Shown here: positions 35,923 through 46,895 of the stretch, piece after piece
Layout of the letters: each line of letters begins with the position of its first letter
Numbering within the stretch: position 1 is the stretch's first letter
NCBI RefSeq assembly: GCF_000379765.1
Contig: NZ_KB903509.1
Span: 1-64,000, forward strand
Source: Flexithrix dorotheae DSM 6795
GTDB lineage: Bacteria > Bacteroidota > Bacteroidia > Cytophagales > Flammeovirgaceae
Direction of reading: 5' to 3'
DNA length: 64,000 nt
Made by a program: the position numbers and the translations under genes
Notes under the pieces: generated by a model
Databases searched by the model: none
The model's input: the letters and a program-made list of their open reading frames with translations, nothing else
Told to the model about the DNA's origin: nothing

Positions 35923-37134
35923 TTAGTCTCCCTCTAAAAACCTATCCAGAATTGCTCCCATTATTTTTATTCCTTTTTCAATGGTGGCTTTATCAGTATT
36001 CGAAAAATTTAACCTGAAGGTATTTTCCCCATCACCATCCACAAAAAAGGTATTTCCGGGTACAAAAACTACTTTTTCTTTAATCGTTTCATTGGCCAGG
36101 TCCATGGCAGAATATCCTTTGGGTAACTTTCCCCAGATAAACATGCCTCCTTTGGGCTCGGTGTAAGAAATTTGTTTTGGAAAATATTTTTTAATTGCTG
36201 AAAGCATCCAGGTGCATTGTGCTTCATAGTTAAACCTCAGTTTGTTCAGGTGATCCTCCAGGTCATGTTGAAGCAAATATTGATAAATCACCCTTTGCGA
36301 CAAATTATTAGAATGTAAGTCTGAGGCTTGTTTGGCACGCACCAATTGCCTGATAATCGATTTCTCTGCAACAACCCATCCCAAACGCAAACCAGGAGCA
36401 ACAATTTTGGAAAATGTACCCAATAAGATTCCCCTATTCCCCACCTGGGATTTTAAAGGAGGTAAATTTTCTCCGGAGAAATTAATTTCGCCATAAGGAT
36501 CGTCCTCTACTAGCAGCAAATTATTTTTAATTACAGTTTCAGAAATTCTTTTTCTTTTTGAATCAGAATAAGTAATACCGGAAGGATTTTGAAAATTGGG
36601 AATACAATAGAAAAATTTAGGACAATTAAGCGATAAAGATTCATTCAATTTCTCCATATCAGGCCCATCGTTTTCCATGGGAATGGTTAAAAACTCTGGT
36701 TGATAAAATGAGAAAGACTGAATTGCACCAAGGTAACTGGGTTTTTCCAGTAAAACCCTATCCCCAGGATTTAGAAATACCTTACCAATCAGGTCAAGTG
36801 CTTGTTGTGAACCGTTGGTGATCAGAATTTCCTCCGGGCTTATTTCTAAATTAAACCTCTTTTGGTATCGGCTGGCAATATATTCCCGCAATGGGTAAAA
36901 CCCTTCTGTTTCAGCATATTGCAAAATATTTCCTCCTTCTTTTTGAAGAATTTCTATAGTTGCATTTTTAATTTCTTCTACCGGAAAAAGTGCAGGGTTG
37001 GGTAATCCACCCGCAAATGAAATCATTTCTGGGTCTGCGGTGACTTTCAAAATTTCCCTGATAAAAGAGACAGGGATTCGATTAATACCATTGGAAAAAA
37101 GAGTTTCTGTTTCCGGTTTTGTAATGATTTCCAT
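35923..37134 (-). CDS. PLP-dependent aminotransferase (MocR/2-aminoadipate type)
   Basis: The 403-residue product is a fold-type I aminotransferase of the LysN/2-aminoadipate group. It has an N-terminal MISFAGGLPNP, NGSQQALDL, the substrate/PLP PNFQNPSG, VEDDPYGEI (PLP-pyridine Asp), and the Schiff-base Lys in GTFSKIVAPGLRLGW. It has no N-terminal GntR helix-turn-helix. It uses 2-oxoglutarate as acceptor in related enzymes; the amino donor here is unknown. Confidence 0.9.
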   Translation of the reverse strand: MEIITKPETETLFSNGINRIPVSFIREILKVTADPEMISFAGGLPNPALFPVEEIKNATIEILQKEGGNILQYAETEGFYPLREYIASRYQKRFNLEISPEEILITNGSQQALDLIGKVFLNPGDRVLLEKPSYLGAIQSFSFYQPEFLTIPMENDGPDMEKLNESLSLNCPKFFYCIPNFQNPSGITYSDSKRKRISETVIKNNLLLVEDDPYGEINFSGENLPPLKSQVGNRGILLGTFSKIVAPGLRLGWVVAEKSIIRQLVRAKQASDLHSNNLSQRVIYQYLLQHDLEDHLNKLRFNYEAQCTWMLSAIKKYFPKQISYTEPKGGMFIWGKLPKGYSAMDLANETIKEKVVFVPGNTFFVDGDGENTFRLNFSNTDKATIEKGIKIMGAILDRFLEGD

Positions 37135-37187
37135 TTTTAATTTTTGATTTATGAATAATTAGATTTGAATATGTAACCAGGCCCAAC

Positions 37188-37225
37188 AAAAAAGCCTTTC
37201 CCGAACTGGCAGGAAAGGCTTTTTT
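37188..37225. terminator. Bidirectional terminator after the 34-residue ORF
   Basis: AAAAAAGCCTTTCC (37188-37201) and its complement (37212-37225) have T-runs on both strands. It ends the small ORF at 37245 on the minus strand. Confidence 0.85.
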
Positions 37226-37244
37226 AATTTGGATTTAATAATTG

Positions 37245-37352
37245 TCAGCCACCCTGCCATTTGATAAAAATCGCCACCAGAAGGACTGCTGCCACAAAAA
37301 GTAGCAGTGATAATAAAATCAGGTTTGTATAGCGTTCGCTTTTTAACATCAT
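37245..37352 (-). CDS. Small membrane protein (34-35 residues)
   Basis: The minus-strand frame reads MMLKSERYTNLILLSLLLFV and continues with about 15 more residues to a Lys-Trp-Gln-Gly-Gly end. It is one hydrophobic helix with a charged N-terminus and a short polar C-terminus. Tandem ATGs lie at 37352 and 37349. It lies between two terminators, as an expressed small gene would. The function is unknown. Confidence 0.55.
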   Translation of the reverse strand: MMLKSERYTNLILLSLLLFVAAVLLVAIFIKWQGG

Positions 37353-37367
37353 TTTTTGCACAAAAAA

Positions 37368-37396
37368 AAGCCGGTCAACATTTTGCTGACCGGCTT
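37368..37396 (-). terminator. Terminator after the 39-residue ORF
   Basis: AAGCCGGTCA (37368-37377) and TGACCGGCTT (37387-37396) are followed on the minus strand by eight Ts. Confidence 0.85.
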
Positions 37397-37419
37397 CATT
37401 TAAGAATTATATTTTTAAA

Positions 37420-37539
37420 TTAACAAAAATACCGATCAGGCTCTTCTGGGAGTAGAAGTGCTAGTGCTACCACTGCAATGACGATATTTTTGAATATTGA
37501 AATCATTTCTATTTTTAAATCTGGCTGATTATCTGCCAT
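37420..37539 (-). CDS. Small membrane protein (39 residues)
   Basis: The minus-strand frame starts MADNQPDLKIEMISIFKNIV, followed by a hydrophobic helix (about 18-33) and a PEEPDRYFC end. It starts 41 bases after the SGNH hydrolase stop and is followed by its own terminator. The charged-hydrophobic-charged layout is typical of small membrane proteins. I recognise no family. Confidence 0.5.
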   Translation of the reverse strand: MADNQPDLKIEMISIFKNIVIAVVALALLLPEEPDRYFC

Positions 37540-37579
37540 TAATTTCTCAAAAAAGACTATTTTTTATTTAAAATCAAAA

Positions 37580-38221
37580 TTATGAACCTGTACTTTTTAA
37601 AATTTCCCGCTGGATTATACCAAAAACCGCCTCACCTAGTAATTCATGATTTTCTTCATCCAGGTGAATGCCATCAATTTCACTTGATTCTATAAACTTA
37701 CCAGTGTCCATAAAATAACAACCTGTCTCTTCAGCTACTTTATAAAATTCTACTCCAAAATTTTGTGATTTTTCCAGTCCTCCTTCAAACAAATAATCCA
37801 ATTCGGGTGAAGGAGAAAATTCCGGAGGAGCCAGTAACAACACTTTTGGGGCTTTTCCATCCGGACCAAAATCAGACTTTTGGACAATTTCCACTAATAC
37901 CTTTGCGCCTCTGGCCACATCCACCGCAGAAAGAGAAAATCGTTGTTTCAAATCATTTGTCCCCAGAAGAATGACAACTAAATCTATTGGTTTGTGACTA
38001 CCTAAGACAGGTATAATCTGTTTTTTCCCATTTTTCCATCCTTCAATGGGATCATCCCAAACAGTAGTTCTGCCATTAAGGCCCTCAGGGATTACTAAAT
38101 AATCTTTCCCTAATTCTTTTTGCAAAACAGCTGTCCATCTTTTTTTCGGTGCAAATCTATCTCTCGTAACAGGATCAAATCCCCAGGTATTAGAATCGCC
38201 AAAACACACTATTGTCTTCAT
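37580..38221 (-). CDS. SGNH/GDSL-family hydrolase
   Basis: The 213-residue product has the four blocks of SGNH esterases: CFGDSNTWG (catalytic Ser10), the block-II Gly (GLNGRTT), block III LLGTND (87-90) and the late DGIHLDEENH with catalytic Asp and His. It is close to bacterial arylesterase/lipase-like GDSL enzymes. There is no signal peptide, so it acts in the cytoplasm. It follows glpF by 78 bases and may be part of the glycerol operon, where releasing glycerol from esters would make sense, but this is inference. Confidence 0.9.
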   Translation of the reverse strand: MKTIVCFGDSNTWGFDPVTRDRFAPKKRWTAVLQKELGKDYLVIPEGLNGRTTVWDDPIEGWKNGKKQIIPVLGSHKPIDLVVILLGTNDLKQRFSLSAVDVARGAKVLVEIVQKSDFGPDGKAPKVLLLAPPEFSPSPELDYLFEGGLEKSQNFGVEFYKVAEETGCYFMDTGKFIESSEIDGIHLDEENHELLGEAVFGIIQREILKSTGS

Positions 38222-38299
38222 TCTATTTACGATATTGTTTGTTTAACTCAACTATAAAGTTAGAAATGTGTGATTTTGTATAATTAGTCCAAAAAAATT

Positions 38300-39031
38300 T
38301 CAGGAAATAAAGAGATACAAAAAACTGGCCCCAACCGCTCCGGTAATTGGAGCGAGAACAGGCACCCAGGAATAGGCCCAATTGCTCGATCCCTTTCCTT
38401 CAATTGGAAGAATAGCATGCATAATTCTTGGCCCTAAATCCCTTGCCGGATTAATGGCATAACCAGTTGTTCCACCAAGTGACATCCCAATTACTACTAC
38501 TAAAAAGGCCACTGGCAAGGCGCCAAGTGAACCCAGACCAACTTTAGCATCTTCCAACCCTGAGGCAGAAATTTCCGGTCCGGTGATATAAAGGATTACA
38601 AAAACCAAAACAAAAGTACCGGTTAACTCACAAATAAAATTTATGGGTAAATCTTTAATCGCAGGTCCTGTGGAAAAAACACCTAGTTTATCCCCTTCAG
38701 TAGCATTAAAATGATTTTTAAAATTTAACCACATCAACGCAGCCCCCAACATTGCCCCAATCATTTGCGCTACAATAAAAGGAAAAACCTCCTTCCACTC
38801 AAACAAACCGGAGGTAGCTAACCCTATGGTGACTGCTGGATTTAAATGTGCCCCACTATAAGGGCCGGCAACAATAACCCCACAAAACACACTCAATCCC
38901 CATCCAAAACTGGTCACAATCCAACCTCCGTTATTTCCGTAGGTACCTTTTAAAGTCATATTGGCGTTTACCCCCACTCCCAACAAAACCAGAATAAATG
39001 TTCCTAAAATTTCAGCAATAAATGGTGTCAT
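38300..39031 (-). CDS. glpF: Glycerol uptake facilitator (aquaglyceroporin)
   Basis: The 243-residue product is a six-helix MIP channel with both pore motifs: HLNPAVT (NPA at 64-66) and AINPARDLGPR (NPA at 194-196). The Asp directly after the second NPAR is the mark of glycerol-conducting members. It lets glycerol diffuse across the inner membrane. It is the third gene of glpK-glpD-glpF, with a 36-base gap to glpD. Confidence 0.94.
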   Translation of the reverse strand: MTPFIAEILGTFILVLLGVGVNANMTLKGTYGNNGGWIVTSFGWGLSVFCGVIVAGPYSGAHLNPAVTIGLATSGLFEWKEVFPFIVAQMIGAMLGAALMWLNFKNHFNATEGDKLGVFSTGPAIKDLPINFICELTGTFVLVFVILYITGPEISASGLEDAKVGLGSLGALPVAFLVVVIGMSLGGTTGYAINPARDLGPRIMHAILPIEGKGSSNWAYSWVPVLAPITGAVGASFLYLFIS

Positions 39032-39067
39032 AAAATTTGAATGTTAGTAATTAGTAATCTGTCCTTT

Positions 39068-40648
39068 CTAGTTTTTTGGTTTTTTAAGAATGTAACCTTC
39101 AGCCAAAGCAGTATACTCTTTGACTTCATTCCTTATCCAGGCCTTATCTTTCCCCAGTTCTTTTGCCATGATAATGGCTACTTTTTCTGCGAGTTCAATA
39201 CTTGCCCTGGCATCCAGAAATAAAGCCCTTACCCTTCTGGCTAAAATATCTTCTACTTTTCTGGCCATTTCTTCCTTTATTGCCCATACGACCTCAGCCT
39301 TTGTAAAATCCAGGTTTTCATGGATTTTATTCCCTAAATCTGGGTTTTCCTCAATTAACTGCAAAATAGCAAGCCGGTCTGATCCATAAACATGTAAGTG
39401 ATCGTCAGGATCGAAGTTTTTTACATAACCATGAATAGGCATATTTTTAGTGATACTAGGTTTTTCTTCAAGTCCAGCCACCAACAAGGCTTTATCTACT
39501 GCATCTTCTCCCATTTTTCGGTAAGTAGTCCACTTCCCACCGGTAATGGTTACCAGGCCAGAAAGGGAAACCAAAATTTTATGATTTCGGGAAATTTCCT
39601 TGGTGCTTTGGTCATTTTCTTCCACAGCTGCAAGAGGTCTTAATCCGGCAAAGATACTAAGCACATCCTTTCGCCTGGGAGCTCTGGAAAGGTACTTTCC
39701 TGCAGTTTTCAGGATAAATTCAATTTCTTTTTCCAATGCCCTGGGCTCCAGAGAGGCGTCATCTACCAAAGTATCAGTTGTACCCACTACCACTTTATTG
39801 TGCCAGGGAACAGCAAAAAGGACCCTGCCATCATCAGTTTTGGGAATCATAATGGCGGATTTACTTTGTAAAAATTCCTTATCCAGTACCACATGAACTC
39901 CCTGGCTTGGCCGGGTAGTTTTTTTGGCTTTTGGATCATCCATTTTTAAAATATCATCCACAAAAACACCTGTAGCGTTTATCACTACTTTAGCCTTTAT
40001 TTTGTATTCCTTTTCATTTTCAATATCGTAAGCTACCAAACCATCCACCAGGCCCAATTCGTTTTTTGTCAGGCCAGTGGCTTTTATATAATTAATGATT
40101 GTTCCGTTATTTTTACTGATAGTTTGAGCTAGGTTGATGGCTAGTCGGGAATCATCAAATTGTCCGTCATAATAAATGACACCACCTCTAAGTCCTTTCT
40201 TTTTAATATTTGGAATGGCTTTTAAAGTTTCTTCTTTGGAAATTCTAACAGAAGGACCCAGGCCTAATTTCCCAGCCATCATGTCATAAACCTTCATCCC
40301 TACGGCATAAAAAGGGCCATCCCACCATTCATAAATAGGAATGACAAAGGCCAGGTCTTTTACCAGATGTGGGGCGTTTTGCCTTAATAAACCTCTCTCG
40401 TGCAATGCTTCCAACACAAGGGAAATATCGCCCTGTGCCAGGTACCGAACACCACCATGCACCAGCTTGGTACTTCTGCTGGAAGTACCTTTGGAAAAAT
40501 CTGCCTGTTCTAAAAGTAAAGTTTCATAGCCTCTGGTAACAGATTCCACAGCAGTTCCCAAACCAGTGGCCCCTCCTCCAATCACTACCATATCCCAAAC
40601 CTTATCAGGATTATCCTTGATGGCTTTTAACATAATTTCTCTTCGCAT
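39068..40648 (-). CDS. glpD: Aerobic glycerol-3-phosphate dehydrogenase
   Basis: The enzyme is membrane-associated and flavin-dependent, and oxidises glycerol 3-phosphate to dihydroxyacetone phosphate, passing electrons to quinone. The 526-residue product has the N-terminal FAD motif VIGGGATGLGTA, SSRSTKLVHGGVRYL, and the C-terminal DAO_C-type domain. It lies 50 bases downstream of glpK. An internal Met at residue 6 is an alternative start. Confidence 0.95.
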   Translation of the reverse strand: MRREIMLKAIKDNPDKVWDMVVIGGGATGLGTAVESVTRGYETLLLEQADFSKGTSSRSTKLVHGGVRYLAQGDISLVLEALHERGLLRQNAPHLVKDLAFVIPIYEWWDGPFYAVGMKVYDMMAGKLGLGPSVRISKEETLKAIPNIKKKGLRGGVIYYDGQFDDSRLAINLAQTISKNNGTIINYIKATGLTKNELGLVDGLVAYDIENEKEYKIKAKVVINATGVFVDDILKMDDPKAKKTTRPSQGVHVVLDKEFLQSKSAIMIPKTDDGRVLFAVPWHNKVVVGTTDTLVDDASLEPRALEKEIEFILKTAGKYLSRAPRRKDVLSIFAGLRPLAAVEENDQSTKEISRNHKILVSLSGLVTITGGKWTTYRKMGEDAVDKALLVAGLEEKPSITKNMPIHGYVKNFDPDDHLHVYGSDRLAILQLIEENPDLGNKIHENLDFTKAEVVWAIKEEMARKVEDILARRVRALFLDARASIELAEKVAIIMAKELGKDKAWIRNEVKEYTALAEGYILKKPKN

Positions 40649-40698
40649 ATACTATTTTTTTATGGATTTTTAGTCAAATGAAATAAGGCAATAAGATT

Positions 40699-42194
<1,496 letters not shown>

Positions 42195-42325
42195 TTAACT
42201 TAGGTTTTGGTAATAGGTTTCAGTTCTGTTTACTCTTCAAAAAATCTGAGTAATTGTAAATTTTATACTTTGTATTCAGCAGATTCCCACAAAGCGCTTC
42301 TGCTCCTTCTTTTGTGGATAATGAT

Positions 42326-42333
42326 TACTTTTG
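42326..42333 (+). promoter_or_regulatory. Candidate -7 element for the 220-residue membrane protein gene
   Basis: TACTTTTG fits TAnnTTTG exactly, 34 bases before the ATG at 42368. No good -33 TTTG lies at the usual spacing. Confidence 0.4.
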
Positions 42334-42367
42334 CGGAAAATAAGACTAAAAATCCTATCCGGCAAAT

Positions 42368-43030
42368 ATGTTAAATAAATTTACCCGAAAACTTAACCCT
42401 CAGGAGATTTCTTATATAGAAACTGAAATTTTAAGACTTACCAAAAAGATTAAATTTCAAAAAAGGTTCACCATTGTTTCCATGGTAATTCTGTTTTGCC
42501 TATCAATTCTTCTTTTTTTTCTTTTTTCGGATAATTTTAAAACCGGTCTCGCACTGGGAATTTTTGTTTTATTAGGCTTATACCTGTTTACATCCTTATG
42601 GACAAACTATTACAATATCCGGAATAACACCAGATCCCTAGAGAATCACCAGTTTGCTTTGGAACATCAAGTGGCTGAAATTATTCAGTGCCATAGTGAA
42701 GCGATTTTGAAAATGGAAGATTCAGGATTTGAAGGTCCCGATTATTTTTTTCAGGTGGAGGAAAACCTTATATTTTACCTTGGAGGGCAGGCTTATTATG
42801 AGGATGAGAAGTTTCCCAATTCCGATTTCGAAGTCACCAGAATATTTGGCAAAGAGAAGGCAATGGTATTTTTTGATCTGCAAAACAAGGGCATAAAAGT
42901 TAAGCCACAAATTGTGATAAAGAGAAAGGGAAAGAAAAAATATTTACAAAGTGAAAAATTTCCTAAAAACTATGAAGTGATGGAAGGAAATATTAAAACT
43001 CTGGAAAATACTTTACAAATGAGCAGGTAA
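42368..43030 (+). CDS. Membrane protein of unknown function
   Basis: The 220-residue product has a basic N-terminus, two adjacent membrane helices (about 35-54 and 58-80), and a soluble mixed alpha/beta domain (about 95-220) ending in Lys-rich strands. I recognise no family. The soluble domain is probably cytoplasmic because the N-terminal positive charges precede the first helix. It is divergent from glpK. Confidence 0.7.
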   Translation: MLNKFTRKLNPQEISYIETEILRLTKKIKFQKRFTIVSMVILFCLSILLFFLFSDNFKTGLALGIFVLLGLYLFTSLWTNYYNIRNNTRSLENHQFALEHQVAEIIQCHSEAILKMEDSGFEGPDYFFQVEENLIFYLGGQAYYEDEKFPNSDFEVTRIFGKEKAMVFFDLQNKGIKVKPQIVIKRKGKKKYLQSEKFPKNYEVMEGNIKTLENTLQMSR

Positions 43031-43114
43031 TTTTTAAAATTCAAAAAACTTTATTACCTTAAGCTACATCATAATCGTAAAAAACTTATTTCCATTTTTT
43101 TGGTTCCTTTTATC

Positions 43115-43492
43115 ATGAAACTATTATTTCTTTCATTCTTACAAGTCATTTTGATAAACTCCTTATCTGCTCAGGAAAACCCTTCTCCATATTCAACTCC
43201 TAAAAAGGATTTTAGTCAATTAAATAAAAATAAACCTGAATTTGATTTAGACTATGAAAAAGCCATTACCCAATCTTATAACGAATATATTCTATCCTTA
43301 AAAAGCACTGAAATTGAAGAAAAAAACAACGCAAAAAATCAATCGTTATCTGGGAATAATATGCCAATAAAAAAACTAAAGTCGAATGATAACATGGTAA
43401 TAATAAAACCAGATTCCACTATTAACTATCATATTTTACAAATGGAATTTAAAACAAATAAACAACCGGTTTTACCCAGAGAGGAAAAATAG
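43115..43492 (+). CDS. Small secreted protein of unknown function
   Basis: From the ATG at 43115 the product has 125 residues, with a signal peptide (MKLLFLSFLQVILINSLSAQ). A polar, Lys/Asn-rich, probably flexible mature part follows. A TTG five codons upstream is in frame but would disturb the signal peptide. No domain is recognised. It is 84 bases downstream of the previous gene and may be co-transcribed. Confidence 0.6.
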   Translation: MKLLFLSFLQVILINSLSAQENPSPYSTPKKDFSQLNKNKPEFDLDYEKAITQSYNEYILSLKSTEIEEKNNAKNQSLSGNNMPIKKLKSNDNMVIIKPDSTINYHILQMEFKTNKQPVLPREEK

Positions 43493-43644
43493 AGACGATC
43501 ACATTTTATTAAACCCCACAACACCTTATACATCCAAATATTTTTGGAGTTATTTATCAATTAACTATACTTTTATTTTATTTTTATTCCAAAAACATTA
43601 TATTAGCTTTATATATTCATTTAATTAAATCTAACTTCCAAATA

Positions 43645-44097
43645 ATGAAAAAAGCGATCATATTGATTTTATTCTCTCTGTTCTGCATTTCCCTTAATGC
43701 ACAAAAATTAATAATAGGAAATGGCATTTCTACTCTGATTAAGGCAAAAAATAGTAATAAGCCTTATCAAAAAACTGGTTTCGGTATCAATACCAATCTG
43801 GAATATGAATTATCGGAAAAATTAGCCATAACCGGAGAAGCCAGCTGGAATTCATGGGGATCAAGGATTGTAGAGGATCCTAAAAATAGTGTCAGTCTTA
43901 TGGCAGGGATAAAGGTTAATCCCATGAGGATAATTTATTTTGAAGCAAGAACTGGTTATTTTTTTGGAGATTTAGAAAAATATGCTTTAATCCCAGCCAT
44001 TGGGGCAAGGTTTAATAAATTTGATTTAAATGCGGGATATCAGGTTTCTGGATTATATAATTTTGCTAATATCAGGGTTACTTATTTTTGGAAGTGA
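43645..44097 (+). CDS. Small outer-membrane beta-barrel-like protein
   Basis: The 150-residue product has a signal peptide (ending LNAQ at about 20). Alternating strands such as GFGINTNLEYELSEKLAITG and YQVSGLYNFANIRVTYFW follow, and it ends in an aromatic/basic residue as outer-membrane barrels do. It could be an eight-stranded porin-like barrel. I recognise no named family. A strong terminator follows. Confidence 0.7.
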   Translation: MKKAIILILFSLFCISLNAQKLIIGNGISTLIKAKNSNKPYQKTGFGINTNLEYELSEKLAITGEASWNSWGSRIVEDPKNSVSLMAGIKVNPMRIIYFEARTGYFFGDLEKYALIPAIGARFNKFDLNAGYQVSGLYNFANIRVTYFWK

Positions 44098-44120
44098 TGA
44101 GATCACAATGCTTAAATTGA

Positions 44121-44160
44121 AAAAAGGGCGTGTTTGTCAAATAACAAATACGCCCTTTTT
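44121..44160. terminator. Bidirectional terminator between convergent genes
   Basis: AAAAAGGGCGTGTTTGT (44121-44137) and its near-complement (44144-44160) form a 17-base stem with one G-U pair, with A- and T-runs outside. Confidence 0.9.
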
Positions 44161-44180
44161 CTTCTCATATTAAAACTTTA

Positions 44181-45248
44181 CTACTCTTCCACTACACAAC
44201 CCCCAGTAAAACCAGTAGCCGAAAAACAGGAAGTAATTGAGCCTTCTTTCCCTCCGGCATAATTTACCACAATCTTCAATTCATGGCTTCCTGCCCTTTT
44301 GGGAGAACAATACTGGAACAAATAAGTACTATTTACCTCATCCCGAATAATTCTGGCAGCTTCTTTAAATTTGGGTCCAAGTTCATTCACATTTTGGGCA
44401 AAAAAGAAACCATCAGGCCCAAAAGCCATCAAGGTACTTTCATCAATAGAACCACCCAAACCTATGGTATTCATGGTTATTCCTTTATTTTGAGCATTAG
44501 CGACCTCCTTTAAAGCATCAGCTTTGGTCCTTCTTCCCGCCTGGTCTGTTCCATCAGTAAACAATGCAATGGAGCCAATTCTCACAATACTTCCCGATTG
44601 TCCAATTATACTTTCCATGATATCCACACTCTCAATTACAGCCCCATTGAGGTTGGTTGAATTATCATTACTTAGATCTTCGGTAATATTTTCAACACCA
44701 GAAATTAGAGTGGAACGGTCTTTTGTAAAAGGAACCAGGGTATTTAAATTAGCACCACCATCAAACCACATAATTTGCATTTCTAATTCCCCATATTCAT
44801 CACTTTCGGCTACCGGCACAATTTCCTCTATGAAGCTTGTTGTAGCGGCTTTTAATTCCGTTAAGGAAGTCTGTAACACACTCCCACTAAGGTCGAGTAC
44901 AAGCAAAGTATGGGAAACAAAAACATTGGGTTTTGGCAGAATACCAAATTCACTTTCGAAAGGAGAAATGGGCTGCCCATTTTCAAACACACTGATATTA
45001 TCAACCACCAGATCTTTCACAGGAAGGGTATCATTCCCCGTTCGCTGATGGGCATTAAATAAAACCGAAACATTTGCCGGAGCGGCCGATGTAGTGGTCC
45101 TGTGTACTAAAATCAAACCATTATCCTCAGTAGTAATCGGAGTGGTACATTGATTTACATCCACAGGATCGGGATCATCATTTCCACAGGAATAAGATAA
45201 AAATGCAACAGATAGAAAAATAAAAAATACTTTGAAGTTAGGTTTCAT
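44181..45248 (-). CDS. von Willebrand factor A domain lipoprotein
   Basis: The 355-residue product has a lipoprotein signal (FLSYSCGNDD, Cys21). A small beta domain (about 45-105) is followed by a vWA domain (about 110-305) with a MIDAS DLSGSV, a Thr in STNLNGAV and Asp in ALFTDGTDQ. A C-terminal beta-sandwich-like part carries several cysteines (CSPKRAG, SCFSATGF, GGCV). The paired cysteines fit an extracytoplasmic location. The partner is unknown. Confidence 0.88.
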   Translation of the reverse strand: MKPNFKVFFIFLSVAFLSYSCGNDDPDPVDVNQCTTPITTEDNGLILVHRTTTSAAPANVSVLFNAHQRTGNDTLPVKDLVVDNISVFENGQPISPFESEFGILPKPNVFVSHTLLVLDLSGSVLQTSLTELKAATTSFIEEIVPVAESDEYGELEMQIMWFDGGANLNTLVPFTKDRSTLISGVENITEDLSNDNSTNLNGAVIESVDIMESIIGQSGSIVRIGSIALFTDGTDQAGRRTKADALKEVANAQNKGITMNTIGLGGSIDESTLMAFGPDGFFFAQNVNELGPKFKEAARIIRDEVNSTYLFQYCSPKRAGSHELKIVVNYAGGKEGSITSCFSATGFTGGCVVEE

Positions 45249-45413
45249 AAGTTGTTTTTTTGATACAAGTCAGTTTATACGAGACAAGTCAAAAAAGGTG
45301 CTGAAAAACCTGAAATTTTTATTATTTCATTTTTTTGTTATTTCAATTTCAAAAAAAGAAAAGGTATTTAATTAAATGGTTTAAATAATTTGTTGAAAGC
45401 CGATAAGATCAAA

Positions 45414-46874
45414 TTACTCTGGCCATCCTCCTCCAAGTGATCGGTAAAGTTCAATCAAATATTTGAATTGATTTTTTCTGGATTGCATTAATTCCAATTC
45501 TGCTTCAAAAACATTTTTCTGGGCAGTTACCACTTCCAGGTAGTTGGCATAACCACCTAAAAACAAATCATTGGAAGTAGAAACGGCTTTCCGAAGTTCT
45601 TCTACCTGCAACGCTTTTAATTCGTAAAGTCTGGTAGAATTATCAATTCCCTTAAGGCTGGTAACCACTTCTGAAAAGGCATTCAAAGTAGCCTGCTCGT
45701 ATTGGTAAAGTAAGGTATAATTTTCTGCCTGAACTCTTTTAAAGTTAGCTTTTAACCCTCTTCTATTAAATATTGGAGCAGTTATTCCAGCCATGGCATT
45801 AAAAGCAACAGATTCAGGATTAAACACCAAATGTGGTTTAAAAGCCTCCATTCCCAAAAATGCATTTAGCCTCAAACTCGGATAAAAAGCAGCACGAGCA
45901 GCATAAATATTGGCCTGTGAAGCTTCCAGTTCGTATTCTAATTGCTTTAAATCCGGCCTGTTCAATAGCAAATCGCTGGGGATTCCTGTTTTGTTTATAT
46001 CCGGAAGTTCCTGTTCCAAAATTCCCACTCCCCTTTCAATGTTTTGGGGTGTTCTACCAAGCAGTAAATTCAGGGCATTTTCAATTTCCACTATTTCCTG
46101 ATGGATGGCAAATTCTAAACTTCTTGAATTAAGCAATTGTGCATTAAATTGCTTTACTGCCAATTCAGTCACCCGGCCAGCCAGTTTTTGAATCTCAACT
46201 AATTCCAGTGCCTTTTCCTGTAATTCAATGTTATTTTGTACAATTTTCAGTTCGTTATCCCGCTCAAGTAAATCAAAATAAAGATTGGCAACCCGGGATA
46301 CCAGTTGGGTAATGATCAGCTTTCGTCCCTGGTCAGTGGCCAAATAACTAAAATAAGCCCCTTTCTTTTGTGTCCTTAATTTATTCCAAATATCTATTTC
46401 CCAGGTACTGGATAGACCAAAATTAAAATCAGGAGTTACAGGATAAGGAATTTTTTGATTATCATCAATATTTTCGGAAAAATTGGTATCGTAATTTCCC
46501 ACACCATCAATGGTATAATTACCAAACCTGGTGGCACCAGCCTGAGCTCCTGCAAACACTTCAGGAACTAATCTGCCACTCCTGGCCAAAATAGCCGCAT
46601 CAGCAATATGTACCCTCTGCATGGCTATTTTAAGGTCATAATTATTCTGAACGGCTACATTAATCAGATTTATTAATACAGTATCTTTAAAAAACCGCTC
46701 ATATCGCAATGAATCAATAATTACAGAATCTCCTCCAATTTCGAATTTATTCGGTAGCTGGATACTATTTTTTTGAGCTACTGGTACATTTTTGATGGTA
46801 CAACTACCTAAAAAAATTGCTGTAATAAAAATAAACAGGTTGAAACTATGCTTAATCTTCATGCTTTTGTTCAT
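45414..46874 (-). CDS. RND efflux outer-membrane lipoprotein (TolC/NodT family)
   Basis: This is the outer-membrane exit duct of the tripartite pump. The 486-residue product has a lipoprotein signal (FLGSCTIKN, Cys25) and two outer-membrane efflux repeats (about 60-270 and 275-480). The repeats have long coiled helices such as LSRQ-type and QKLAGRVTELAVKQF segments. It is the third gene of the operon, 21 bases after the RND transporter gene. Confidence 0.93.
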   Translation of the reverse strand: MNKSMKIKHSFNLFIFITAIFLGSCTIKNVPVAQKNSIQLPNKFEIGGDSVIIDSLRYERFFKDTVLINLINVAVQNNYDLKIAMQRVHIADAAILARSGRLVPEVFAGAQAGATRFGNYTIDGVGNYDTNFSENIDDNQKIPYPVTPDFNFGLSSTWEIDIWNKLRTQKKGAYFSYLATDQGRKLIITQLVSRVANLYFDLLERDNELKIVQNNIELQEKALELVEIQKLAGRVTELAVKQFNAQLLNSRSLEFAIHQEIVEIENALNLLLGRTPQNIERGVGILEQELPDINKTGIPSDLLLNRPDLKQLEYELEASQANIYAARAAFYPSLRLNAFLGMEAFKPHLVFNPESVAFNAMAGITAPIFNRRGLKANFKRVQAENYTLLYQYEQATLNAFSEVVTSLKGIDNSTRLYELKALQVEELRKAVSTSNDLFLGGYANYLEVVTAQKNVFEAELELMQSRKNQFKYLIELYRSLGGGWPE

Positions 46875-46895
46875 TCTTTAGTTTGTCCTATTATT

